Below are positions 1 to 6,289 of a DNA stretch of 24,354 nt, one piece after another. Numbering within the stretch: the stretch's first letter is position 1; each line of letters begins with the position of its first letter. Below the pieces are notes generated by a model. It was given only the letters and a program-made list of their open reading frames with translations. It was not told the DNA's origin and made no database searches. Position numbers and translations under genes: made by a program. The stretch comes from DATARH01 sp035570495 (GTDB taxonomy: Bacteria > Pseudomonadota > Alphaproteobacteria > ATCC43930 > CGMCC-115725): contig DATMLO010000041.1 in assembly GCA_035570495.1 (NCBI GenBank), forward strand, positions 1 to 24,354. Reading direction: 5' to 3'.

Positions 1-161
1 CCTGAGGATGTCGATGTCACCGGCTCCTACGACGCCTTCACCTTTACGACGATGCTGCAGCTCGAGGATTACGGCTTCTGCAAGAAGCCGTAATCCTCGA
101 GCTGCAGCATCGTCGTAAAGGTGAAGGCGTCGTAGGAGCCGGTGACGTCGACATCCTCCGG
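1..161. repeat. 81-bp-arm fold-back palindrome at window edge
   Basis: Bases 1-79 are the reverse complement of 83-161 around a 3-base centre (80-82, GCA). Only two of the 79 pairs mismatch: 3/159 and 15/147. Both arms read as the same thiolase C-terminal stretch, PEDVDVTGSYDAFTF onward. The plus arm ends GFCKKP-stop and the minus arm GFLQKP-stop, because reading runs past the centre into antisense. Both mismatches fall at third codon positions and are silent. The palindrome touches the first base of the window, so its true extent is unknown. The simplest reading is a contig-end chimera (fold-back amplification or assembly of strain variants). A real inverted duplication is possible but would destroy the gene. 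Confidence 0.93.
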
Positions 162-1031
162 CCCGACCCCCGAGTTCGGCCACAAAATGTCCTTGGCGTA
201 ATAGCCGCCGACGCGCGAGATCGGGCCGTGCTGATAGTGCATGTCGAGCCGCGGCTTGTTGCAGCGACCGACGACGCCGCGGATCAGCACCAGCGGCTGC
301 TTCATGTCCTTGGCGCGGTCGGCGCGGGTGACGATGACGCAGGTGCCGTTATCGGTCTCGACGCAGCAATCCAAGAGGTGCAGCGGCTTGCAGATAAACC
401 GGCTGTTGACCACGTCCTCGACCGTGAAGCGCTTCTTGTAATAGGCCTTCGGGTTGTTCGACGCGTGGCGCGAATGGAACATCTTCACATGCGCCACCTG
501 CTCCGGCGTCGTGCCGAAATCGTACATGTGGCGCATGAAAGTCGGCGCGAAGCTCTGCCCGGCGCTCTGCCAGCCGTAGGCGCGGTTGTGCAGCATATCT
601 CCTGACACAGGTGCCGCGGATCGAGCACCCGTGCCGCCGATGCGCACTTGGCTGAATCCGTTCATCGCGCGGAAAATCGCGACGCATTTGCATAAGCCAG
701 CTTCCATGATGCCGATCGCGATGCCGATCAGCGCCTCGGTCGACGAGCCGCCGCCGACGCAATCCATGTAGAAATTGAGCCGAAGGCCCAGATCGCCGGC
801 AATGAAGGTCGCGCTTGTCGAGTCACCGCCCGAATAATCGAGCATGCCGTCGACGTCGCCGGGTTGAAGCCCGGCGTCGAGGATCGCGTTGCGCACCGCC
901 CAGGTGCCGAGCGCGCGGGTCGAGATGCCCGAGCCGCGGGTATAGGTGGTCTCGCCGACCCCGACGATCGCGTATTTGTCGCGCAGGTATTTCGGCGTGG
1001 TGCCGTCGACCTCTTGTCTGGGTAGGGGCAC
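69..1031 (-). CDS. Thiolase-fold lipid-transfer protein (SCP-x/acetyl-CoA acetyltransferase family), 3' end lost
   Basis: The product resembles the SCP2/thiolase-like lipid-transfer proteins, which carry out thiolytic or retro-aldol chain cleavage of acyl-CoA substrates. Seen: an N-terminal strand YAIVGVGETTYTRGSG, then DCVGGGSSTEALIGIAIGIM where thiolases place their nucleophile loop, a DNGTCVIVTRADRAKD segment, and the C-terminal-half block TGSYDAFTFTTMLQLEDYGF. A Cys directly precedes the GGGSS turn, but I cannot say it is the nucleophile. Start: GTG at 1031 is preceded by a strong GAGGAGG (plus strand 1040-1046) 8 bases away. Upstream in-frame ATGs at 1058 and 1079 have no ribosome site and lie inside a palindromic repeat, so the leader MAGTSPAM is repeat DNA. 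The stop at 69 is artificial, created by the fold-back at 81. The readable 320 codons fall short of the usual 380-390, so roughly 60-70 C-terminal residues are missing. It probably follows the amidohydrolase gene in one transcript. Confidence 0.82.
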   Translation of the reverse strand: MPLPRQEVDGTTPKYLRDKYAIVGVGETTYTRGSGISTRALGTWAVRNAILDAGLQPGDVDGMLDYSGGDSTSATFIAGDLGLRLNFYMDCVGGGSSTEALIGIAIGIMEAGLCKCVAIFRAMNGFSQVRIGGTGARSAAPVSGDMLHNRAYGWQSAGQSFAPTFMRHMYDFGTTPEQVAHVKMFHSRHASNNPKAYYKKRFTVEDVVNSRFICKPLHLLDCCVETDNGTCVIVTRADRAKDMKQPLVLIRGVVGRCNKPRLDMHYQHGPISRVGGYYAKDILWPNSGVGPEDVDVTGSYDAFTFTTMLQLEDYGFLQKP

Positions 1032-1053
1032 TTTCGTTTCCTCCTCTTCGGTC

Positions 1054-1135
1054 GTCATGGCCGGACTTGTTCCGGCCATCCACGTCTTAGTCCATGGCAG
1101 CTTTCGTGGATGCCCGGGTCAAGCCCGGGCATGAC
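1054..1135. repeat. REP/BIME-like pair of inverted palindromic units
   Basis: Two 31-base units face each other at 1054-1084 and 1105-1135. Each is itself a hairpin: ATGGCCGGA-cttgt-TCCGGCCAT in the first and ATGCCCGGG-tcaag-CCCGGGCAT in the second. The outer flanks ATCCACG/CGTGGAT also pair, so the whole element can form one large cruciform. GTCATGCCCGGGCTTG-type units are a familiar intergenic repeat in many alphaproteobacterial genomes. It fills the spacer between the amidohydrolase and thiolase genes, where such elements can stabilise or attenuate a polycistronic mRNA. Confidence 0.85.
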
Positions 1136-1154
1136 GGTGTGAAAGCAATCGGGA

Positions 1155-2198
1155 TCAGTACAATCGATAGAACTTCAGCGCGGTGTTGTGGAACATCGCG
1201 TTCTTCTCGTCATTCGAATAGGGCTCCGAGACGCGCTTGAACGCGTTCCAGAGGTTCGAATAGCTGCACATCCCCTTGTCGACCGGGAAGTTGCTTTCGA
1301 ACATCGAACGGTCGGGGCCAAACGCGTCGATGCAGGCGTTCAGCGTCGGCCCCCAGGCCTTGGCCAGCTGTTCGGAGGACGGGGCAGATTCCTGCTGTCC
1401 CATCTCAAAGCCCGATAGCGACGGCATGCCGAGCCCGCCCAATTTCATATAGACATTGGGGAACTGGCCGAGCTTCTGGATCTGCCCGCGCCATTCCTTG
1501 AACACCTCGTCCTGCTTGCCGGCGAAGGGGCCGACCCCGAGCGCGCCGCCGATATGGTTGAGCACGATCTTGGTTTCCGGAAAGGCGGCGGCGAGGCTCA
1601 CGAGGTCGCCGAGCTGTGTGTGGAACATCCACGCCTCGAAACTGAGGTTGAGCGCCGCCAGCGCCGCGAAGCCCTCGCGGAAACTGCGGTCGACGTAAAG
1701 CCCCTCGCCCGAGCCGGAGGTGAATACGCGCAGCGACGGATCGCTGTGCCATGTCGCGCCGTTGCGGATGCCGCGGAACCGACGGCCCGAGGCGACGATG
1801 TGCTGCTCCAGAATACCCTTGGCCCGCCCGCCGACCGCGCGCAGATCGACATTGCCGATGATCCCGGCGCAGTGCTTGGTCGCGCCGTACTTGCCGCTCT
1901 CGCTCATCGCCGCGACCCCGGCGACAAATTCGGTTTCGCCCAGGGAGCGCGTGTCCGGCGGGCCGTCGGCGCGGTACATCTCGCGGCATTCGAGAAACAC
2001 CGTGGCGCGGATGTTGTGGCCGCTCGAGGTGTCTTCGACGAGATCGTGCAGCAGATAGCGATTGCCCGGGCGGTCCCACAGATGATGGTGCGGATCGATG
2101 ATCGGCCGGTCGGGCTCGAGCGCCTTTTCCTGGGTCGCGGCGAGCCAGTCCTTGCGGATCGGCAGATGACGCTGAGGCGCGGCGCTCGACGATTGCAT
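1155..2198 (-). CDS. Amidohydrolase family protein (COG3618-like TIM-barrel metal-dependent hydrolase)
   Basis: A 347-residue cytoplasmic hydrolase of the amidohydrolase-2 type, the group that includes lactonases such as 2-pyrone-4,6-dicarboxylate lactonase. The metal-binding HxH motif is in IDPHHHLWD near residue 35. Further conserved segments are VFLECREMY, the strand plus His KIVLNHIGG, and the C-terminal SMFESNFPVDKG, in which the Asp is the usual catalytic and metal-ligand residue. The start at 2198 is chosen because GGGAGG lies 7-8 bases upstream. The longer ORF to 2300 is Arg-rich and runs through two inverted repeats. It sits 123 bases before the thiolase gene on the same strand. The substrate is unknown; lactone or cyclic ester hydrolysis in a catabolic pathway is an inference. 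Confidence 0.88.
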   Translation of the reverse strand: MQSSSAAPQRHLPIRKDWLAATQEKALEPDRPIIDPHHHLWDRPGNRYLLHDLVEDTSSGHNIRATVFLECREMYRADGPPDTRSLGETEFVAGVAAMSESGKYGATKHCAGIIGNVDLRAVGGRAKGILEQHIVASGRRFRGIRNGATWHSDPSLRVFTSGSGEGLYVDRSFREGFAALAALNLSFEAWMFHTQLGDLVSLAAAFPETKIVLNHIGGALGVGPFAGKQDEVFKEWRGQIQKLGQFPNVYMKLGGLGMPSLSGFEMGQQESAPSSEQLAKAWGPTLNACIDAFGPDRSMFESNFPVDKGMCSYSNLWNAFKRVSEPYSNDEKNAMFHNTALKFYRLY

Positions 2199-2226
2199 AG
2201 GAGTTCCTCCCGGGGGCAGAGGATTT

Positions 2227-2245
2227 TTGCGAAGAATTTTCGCAA
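2227..2245. promoter_or_regulatory. Inverted repeat TTGCGAA-N5-TTCGCAA upstream of amidohydrolase
   Basis: A perfect 7-bp dyad with a 5-base AT spacer lies 29-47 bases upstream of the amidohydrolase start. The symmetry and position fit a repressor operator or a leader hairpin. No matching regulator gene is adjacent, so its role is unassigned. Confidence 0.45.
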
Positions 2246-2248
2246 GTC

Positions 2249-2299
2249 TGCGACGGCCGCGCCAAACCGCGCAAGGCGCGAATGCGCAGGGCCGTCGCA
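2249..2299 (-). terminator. GC-rich stem-loop between two minus-strand genes
   Basis: TGCGACGGCC (2249-2258) pairs perfectly with GGCCGTCGCA (2290-2299). An inner GCGCC/GGCGC stem (2259-2263, 2275-2279) extends it. It begins 7 bases beyond the stop of the secreted-protein gene that ends at 2306. There is no U-tract, so it may be a processing or attenuating hairpin rather than a full terminator. Confidence 0.5.
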
Positions 2300-2305
2300 C
2301 GCCGG

Positions 2306-3163
2306 CTACGACCCGAGCTTGATAAGCTCGCGGAGGATGTGAGTGGTGTTGGTGGAATTGGGGAGGTGCACCAGCACTGCCCCGCGCGCGACGACCCCGC
2401 TACTTTCGAGAACCTCCCAATCGCCCTCGATGGTCGGGCTGTTCGGCCCCGCGGGCGTGACTTTGTATTTGACCGAAGCGACATCGAAATCGCCGGCGGG
2501 CACGGCGATGTGGTCGCGTCCAGCGAAAGTCAGATCGTATGTCGCGTTCTCGGTGGAGCTCATGTCCTTGATGAGGTCCCACCGGCTTTGCGAGCGTTCT
2601 GACGTGACCTTGCACGGCACCGACAGGGTAGCCGTCGCGCCAAGCGGAAAGAACGCCTTGATCGCCGCGTCATCGCAATCGATCGTGTTGGTCTGAACAA
2701 ACACCGGCGTCGCGCCGATCCGGGGTTTGTCGGTCTCCCCGGCATCCTCGGGCCCCGGGATCGGGAAGGCCTGCGACACGCGGATGAAATCGCGTCCGGT
2801 GACTTTGCCGATCTTGGCGAGATTGGCGGAAATCTCCGGCGGGATCGGAACGATAATCAGGTCGCCGTCATGCGTGATATCGGGGTAGTTGCGCGCCTGC
2901 TTGCAGTTGTTCTCCGTTTCGTCTTCAGGGCAGCGATAAAGCAACGCCAAGGGGGTGAGCGTTGCTTCGAAACCGGTGTCACTCGACGCGGTCGTGGTCA
3001 GCCGGTGGATGTAGCCGAACACTGTCTCTTTGCCGCCGATGTGGATCGTGTAGAGCGTTCTGAAAGTCGCGATGGTGCCAACGGCCGGGCGGTAATGCGG
3101 CTCATCCGCCATCGCCGTACCCATCAGTCCGAGAATTGCTAAGAGCGCCGCGCCGATCCGCAT
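2306..3163 (-). CDS. Secreted protein of unknown function
   Basis: A 285-residue protein with a clear N-terminal signal peptide: MRIG, a hydrophobic core, then cleavage near AMA-DEP around residue 20. The start at 3163 is set by GGGAGA 7 bases upstream and by the signal peptide; the longer reading to 3244 only adds polar residues before it. The mature part is probably beta-rich, with segments such as YTIHIGGKETVFGYIHRL and AGDFDVASVKYKVTPAG that loosely recall DUF3108/TapB-like periplasmic proteins. That resemblance is weak and from memory. It has four Cys in the mature chain (YRCPEDETENNC, TIDCDD, VPCKV). It lies 86 bases downstream of the tandem secreted pair and may share their transcript. 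No function is claimed. Confidence 0.8.
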   Translation of the reverse strand: MRIGAALLAILGLMGTAMADEPHYRPAVGTIATFRTLYTIHIGGKETVFGYIHRLTTTASSDTGFEATLTPLALLYRCPEDETENNCKQARNYPDITHDGDLIIVPIPPEISANLAKIGKVTGRDFIRVSQAFPIPGPEDAGETDKPRIGATPVFVQTNTIDCDDAAIKAFFPLGATATLSVPCKVTSERSQSRWDLIKDMSSTENATYDLTFAGRDHIAVPAGDFDVASVKYKVTPAGPNSPTIEGDWEVLESSGVVARGAVLVHLPNSTNTTHILRELIKLGS

Positions 3164-3243
3164 GATTTTTCTCCCGGAAGGCGATTGATGAGACTTTGTG
3201 ACGGCGGGCTGACGAACGCCATGGTTTTGACGACCCCCAACCA

Positions 3244-3270
3244 AGCGGGTCAGAAATGCTTTTCGTTCCA
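3244..3270. repeat. 27-bp direct repeat, copy 1 (3' end of second secreted paralogue)
   Basis: Bases 3244-3270 are identical to 4127-4153. On the minus strand the repeat covers the last six codons (WNEKHF), the TGA stop and six bases past it. Identity that extends beyond the stop points to duplication of DNA, not only protein-level constraint. Confidence 0.9.
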
Positions 3271-4107
3271 GTCGGCGAGCGTCTTGAGCTCATCCAGATG
3301 CGGCTCGTAGGCGCCCTTCGCCGCGTCCCAGCGCCAATAGCCCTTGAAGATCGCGCCGGCCTCATTGTCGAGTTTGGTTTTGCAGTCCTCCGCGAATTGC
3401 TGGATGAAGCGCTGCTGCTCGACATTTATCCGCGCCATCGGTCCGCCTTCGGGCACGACGTCGATGCTGATGCCTTCGCCGACCTCCTCGCGGCAGGTCC
3501 GCGAATTCGTTCGATGTACGGTGCCGATCGCCGCGAACCCGCCGGCCCGGATGAGGATGAATGCGGTGTCGCTGCCGGCCTTGCCGGTGACCTCCGGCCC
3601 GCTCTCGACCGTGAGTAGGGCGCCGAGGCGGCCGAGCGGGCGCACCTCGCCGATCATCATGACGGTGTAGCGCTCGCCCTTGACGTTGACCGCGTCGACC
3701 AACTTGCCTTTCTCGTCGAACAGCGCGGCGATGTCGGCGCAGTCATCGCCACCCTTGAGCAGGACGGTCCGGGTCTTGCCCGCCAGGCGATAGGACTGAG
3801 CCTCAACCCCGAAATCCCCCCCGACATCCCAGTCCTCGCCGCACATCATCCATTGGTCGCTGGTGAAGCCGAGCGAGCGCACCGCGATTATGCGGTGAAC
3901 TTTGAGCCGGTTCGGGTACGGGTCGGACGCCACCGCACCGGGGAAGAGCTGGCGCAGCAGATCGAGCCACTTCTTGCCCGGTATGTCGGGCACTGCTTCC
4001 GTCAGGTCGTCGATGGATTGGGCGCCGGCCGGTATTGTCGCGAACGCGCTCGCGACGGCGAGCGTGAAGACCGCGAGATAGCGACGGAATGCAGCGGGAA
4101 GGTGCAA
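3250..4107 (-). CDS. Secreted protein of unknown function, tandem paralogue B
   Basis: A 285-residue exported protein, paralogous to its neighbour at 4133-4996. Shared blocks in the same order: PGKKWLDLLRQLFP early in the mature chain, ALFDEKGKLVDAVNVKGE, EVRPLGRLGALL in the middle, RAGGFAAIGTV, and a final WNEKHF. The signal peptide (RRYLAVFTLAVASAFATIPAGAQS) supports a TTG start at 4107, which gives an N-terminus MHLPAAFRRY. No strong ribosome site is visible there. The ATG at 4191 would overlap the upstream paralogue by about 58 bases and puts about 28 extra residues ahead of the signal peptide, so I prefer 4107, with moderate certainty. Translation may be coupled to the upstream gene. I do not recognise the family; periplasmic location is inferred from the signal peptide. 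Confidence 0.78.
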   Translation of the reverse strand: MHLPAAFRRYLAVFTLAVASAFATIPAGAQSIDDLTEAVPDIPGKKWLDLLRQLFPGAVASDPYPNRLKVHRIIAVRSLGFTSDQWMMCGEDWDVGGDFGVEAQSYRLAGKTRTVLLKGGDDCADIAALFDEKGKLVDAVNVKGERYTVMMIGEVRPLGRLGALLTVESGPEVTGKAGSDTAFILIRAGGFAAIGTVHRTNSRTCREEVGEGISIDVVPEGGPMARINVEQQRFIQQFAEDCKTKLDNEAGAIFKGYWRWDAAKGAYEPHLDELKTLADWNEKHF

Positions 4108-4126
4108 GGCAGGTATCCGTCCGATC

Positions 4127-4153
4127 AGCGGGTCAGAAATGCTTTTCGTTCCA
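4127..4153. repeat. 27-bp direct repeat, copy 2 (3' end of first secreted paralogue)
   Basis: Identical to 3244-3270 and covers WNEKHF, TGA and six downstream bases of the upstream paralogue. The two copies mark the ends of a unit of about 883 bp, as expected from tandem duplication. Confidence 0.9.
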
Positions 4154-4996
4154 CTTTGAGAGGCTGTCGAGCGCGGGGGTGTGTGCCTCATAGGTGTTTT
4201 TCTGCGTATTCCAGCGCCAAGAACCGGTGAAATTTGTCTTTGCCACCGGGCCGCGCGCGGTCTCGCAATCTTTGGCCGCGAGATTTTGCAGGCTGCGCGT
4301 CACGGTGACCTCGATCCGCGCGAACGGGTCGCCGTTCGGCGTCACCTTCACCTTGCTTTCCTCGTTCAAAAGCTGACCCGGCTTGCCGTTCTCGCCACAC
4401 ATGCGCTCACCAAACGCCCGCATATTGCCGATCGCCGACAAGCCGCCCACGCGCGCCAGGACCAGCGCCGTACGGTCGTAGCTTTGGCTCGAATTGTCGT
4501 GCCACAGCGTGGCGATCACGAGCGCGCCCTCGGTGCCGAGCGGGCGCACATAATCGTCCGAAAACGAGACATGAACATCGCCGCGGATATTGACCGCATC
4601 GACAAGCTTGCCGGCGCCGTCGAACAGCGCGATCAGCCCTACGCACTCGTCCTCGATCGTCACCGTGACGACGACATAGCCCCCACCGGCGAGATGGATC
4701 GGCTTTGCATCGCGGTCGCTGAGACGAATGTTGTCGACACATTTGACCCGGGCATCGTCGCCTGGGCCAATCGAGCGCAGGTCATTGATGTCGCTGGCCG
4801 TGGCGCCGCCGCCGTCCGATGCGGCGATGTCGGGGAAGATTTGCGACAGCAGGTCGATCCAGCTCTTGCCGGCGACGCCGGGAACCTCACCGGTGAATCC
4901 TCGGTCGTTACCGGCGGCGGCTTGTGCCGCGACCAAAGGCGCGAGCAGCACGGCGAGCGCCAGGGCCAATTTCCGCAACGTTCGTCCGATGCCCAC
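4133..4996 (-). CDS. Secreted protein of unknown function, tandem paralogue A
   Basis: A 287-residue protein with a classical signal peptide: a GIGRTLRK basic region, a hydrophobic LALALAVLLAPLVAAQA core, and cleavage after AQA-A. The mature chain starts with VAGKSWIDLLSQIFPDI, which matches PGKKWLDLLRQLFPG of paralogue B. It carries ALFDGAGKLVDAVNIRGD, DYVRPLGTEGALV and RVGGLSAIGNM and ends WNEKHF. Several Cys are retained (VKCVDN, EDECVG, RMCGEN, KDCET). The start is GTG at 4996 with a poor AAGG-type ribosome site. The LLM-oxidoreductase gene ends 70 bases upstream on the same strand. Function unknown; I know of no catalytic motif in it. Confidence 0.8.
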   Translation of the reverse strand: MGIGRTLRKLALALAVLLAPLVAAQAAAGNDRGFTGEVPGVAGKSWIDLLSQIFPDIAASDGGGATASDINDLRSIGPGDDARVKCVDNIRLSDRDAKPIHLAGGGYVVVTVTIEDECVGLIALFDGAGKLVDAVNIRGDVHVSFSDDYVRPLGTEGALVIATLWHDNSSQSYDRTALVLARVGGLSAIGNMRAFGERMCGENGKPGQLLNEESKVKVTPNGDPFARIEVTVTRSLQNLAAKDCETARGPVAKTNFTGSWRWNTQKNTYEAHTPALDSLSKWNEKHF

Positions 4997-5066
4997 GCTA
5001 CCCAGCCTTGCGACAATGTCCCCGCCGCAAAGGATACGGGCTTAGGGCTCCGGTGGTTCACCGCCG

Positions 5067-6020
5067 CTAGGCCTTCGCCAGCACCCGCTCGCGGAAGGCG
5101 CGCATCTCGGATAGGACGGCGCTTTCCTGGGGACGCTCGAAATCGAAGTCGATTGCGCTGACCCCGATATCCTCGAGCGCGTGGATATCGCCGACGATGT
5201 CGCCGTCGCTGCCCGAGAACAGCCGCCGCTCGCCGTCGCCGGCTTGAGCCGGGAGGTCGCCCCCGTAGCGCTTGACGCGATAGGTGAGGGCGACCGCTTG
5301 CGCGTCGCGGCCGGCCGCCGCGGTCAGCTGCCGCAGCCGCGCAACGCCGGCCCGATAGCGCGGCAGGCTGTCATAGGGCGCGGCGTTGTTGGTGCCGATC
5401 GGGTACCAGGCGTCGCCGAGCCTCGCGGCGCGGCGCAGCGACGGCCCGCTCTCGCCACCGACCCAGATCGGCGGGTGCGGCTTCTGCGTCGGCTTCGGCT
5501 CCAATAGCAGCCGGTCGTAATGGACATATTTGCCCTCGATCACCGGCTTCTTCTCGGTCCACAGCGTCTTGAACGCGGCGACATATTCGTCTGTCACCGC
5601 GCCGCGCTCGGCGAAGGGCGTCGTCACCACCGCGTCGAATTCGGCCTTGAGCCAGCCGGCGCCGATCCCGACCGTGAGCCGGCCACCCGATAGCACATCG
5701 ACCGTCGCGAGCTGCTTCGCGGCCAGCACGGCCGGGCGATGCGGCACGACCAGCACCGCCAGCACCAGCCGCACCCGGCTCGTCACCGCGGCGAGCCACG
5801 CGGCCAGGGTCAGCATTTCGTGGCGATGCGCGCTGTCGGTAGAATAAAACGCGCCGCTCTCGGAATAGGGATAGCCGGGCTCGGCCATGTCGGGCAGCGT
5901 CACATGGTCGGTGACGGTAAGGTAATCGTAGCCCATCACCTCACCCTCGCGGGCGATGCGCGCCATGATGTCGGGCTGCGCCAAGGCGCCGCTATTGGGC
6001 AGGTTGAAGCCGTACTGCAT
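5067..6020 (-). CDS. LLM-class flavin-dependent oxidoreductase (luciferase-like monooxygenase family)
   Basis: A 317-residue TIM-barrel oxidoreductase of the bacterial-luciferase superfamily. The order of motifs is typical: MQYGFNLPNSG, then YDYLTVTDHVTLP, the central AAWLAAVTSRVRLVLAVLVV, LSGGRLTVGIGAGWLKAEFD, and PHPPIWVGGESGPSLRRAARLGDAWYPIG. These enzymes use FMN or coenzyme F420 to oxygenate or reduce small organic substrates; which cofactor applies here is not visible. The start at 6020 has GGAG 8 bases upstream. It is the first gene of the minus-strand block and is divergent from the TRAP operon, so both may answer to the same regulatory region. Confidence 0.9.
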   Translation of the reverse strand: MQYGFNLPNSGALAQPDIMARIAREGEVMGYDYLTVTDHVTLPDMAEPGYPYSESGAFYSTDSAHRHEMLTLAAWLAAVTSRVRLVLAVLVVPHRPAVLAAKQLATVDVLSGGRLTVGIGAGWLKAEFDAVVTTPFAERGAVTDEYVAAFKTLWTEKKPVIEGKYVHYDRLLLEPKPTQKPHPPIWVGGESGPSLRRAARLGDAWYPIGTNNAAPYDSLPRYRAGVARLRQLTAAAGRDAQAVALTYRVKRYGGDLPAQAGDGERRLFSGSDGDIVGDIHALEDIGVSAIDFDFERPQESAVLSEMRAFRERVLAKA

Positions 6021-6289
6021 AAGGCGTCTCCGTGTTGTCGCGTCAGTCTGCCTCGGCGGGCGCGGCTTGCGCGAGCGGCAAATACCGTCGCCTTAAGCAA
6101 AAGCCGAGTTGCGATTATCTTCGCTTTTCTGAATAAGATAGATTCATCATCTAGTTTCATTTTCCATGCCGTTGGGTCGGGGTGCGGCATTCCGACAAGG
6201 GAGCAATCACTTCTACGCAGTTGGGGTTGTCGCGGACGGGTGGCATTGTGCGCCGCCGCCAATCGATAATGGACAGGGGAGATACGTCA
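6021..6289. promoter_or_regulatory. Divergent intergenic region between LLM gene and TRAP operon
   Basis: 269 bases without a convincing gene. The stretch 6095-6165 is clearly AT-richer than its surroundings and should hold the promoters for both directions. It includes a dyad TAGAT-tcatc-ATCTA (6139-6153). TTGCGA (6109-6114) with TAAGAT (6134-6139) is a weak rightward promoter candidate with a poor 19-base spacer. The TRAP gene start at 6290 has a GGGGAG ribosome site. Confidence 0.45.

Noticed and set aside
2314..2330. Hairpin CGAGCTT-gat-AAGCTCG
   Set aside because: Lies inside the codons for ELIKL at the end of the secreted-protein gene and is explained by that coding; no T-tract.
1405..2484. 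359-codon Arg/Ser-rich frame overlapping the amidohydrolase
   Set aside because: Same strand, wrong frame; lacks the HxH and other motifs seen in the chosen frame.
6109..6139. TTGCGA ... TAAGAT as a sigma70 promoter for the TRAP operon
   Set aside because: Spacer of 19 bases and poor boxes; kept only as a weak mention in the intergenic entry.
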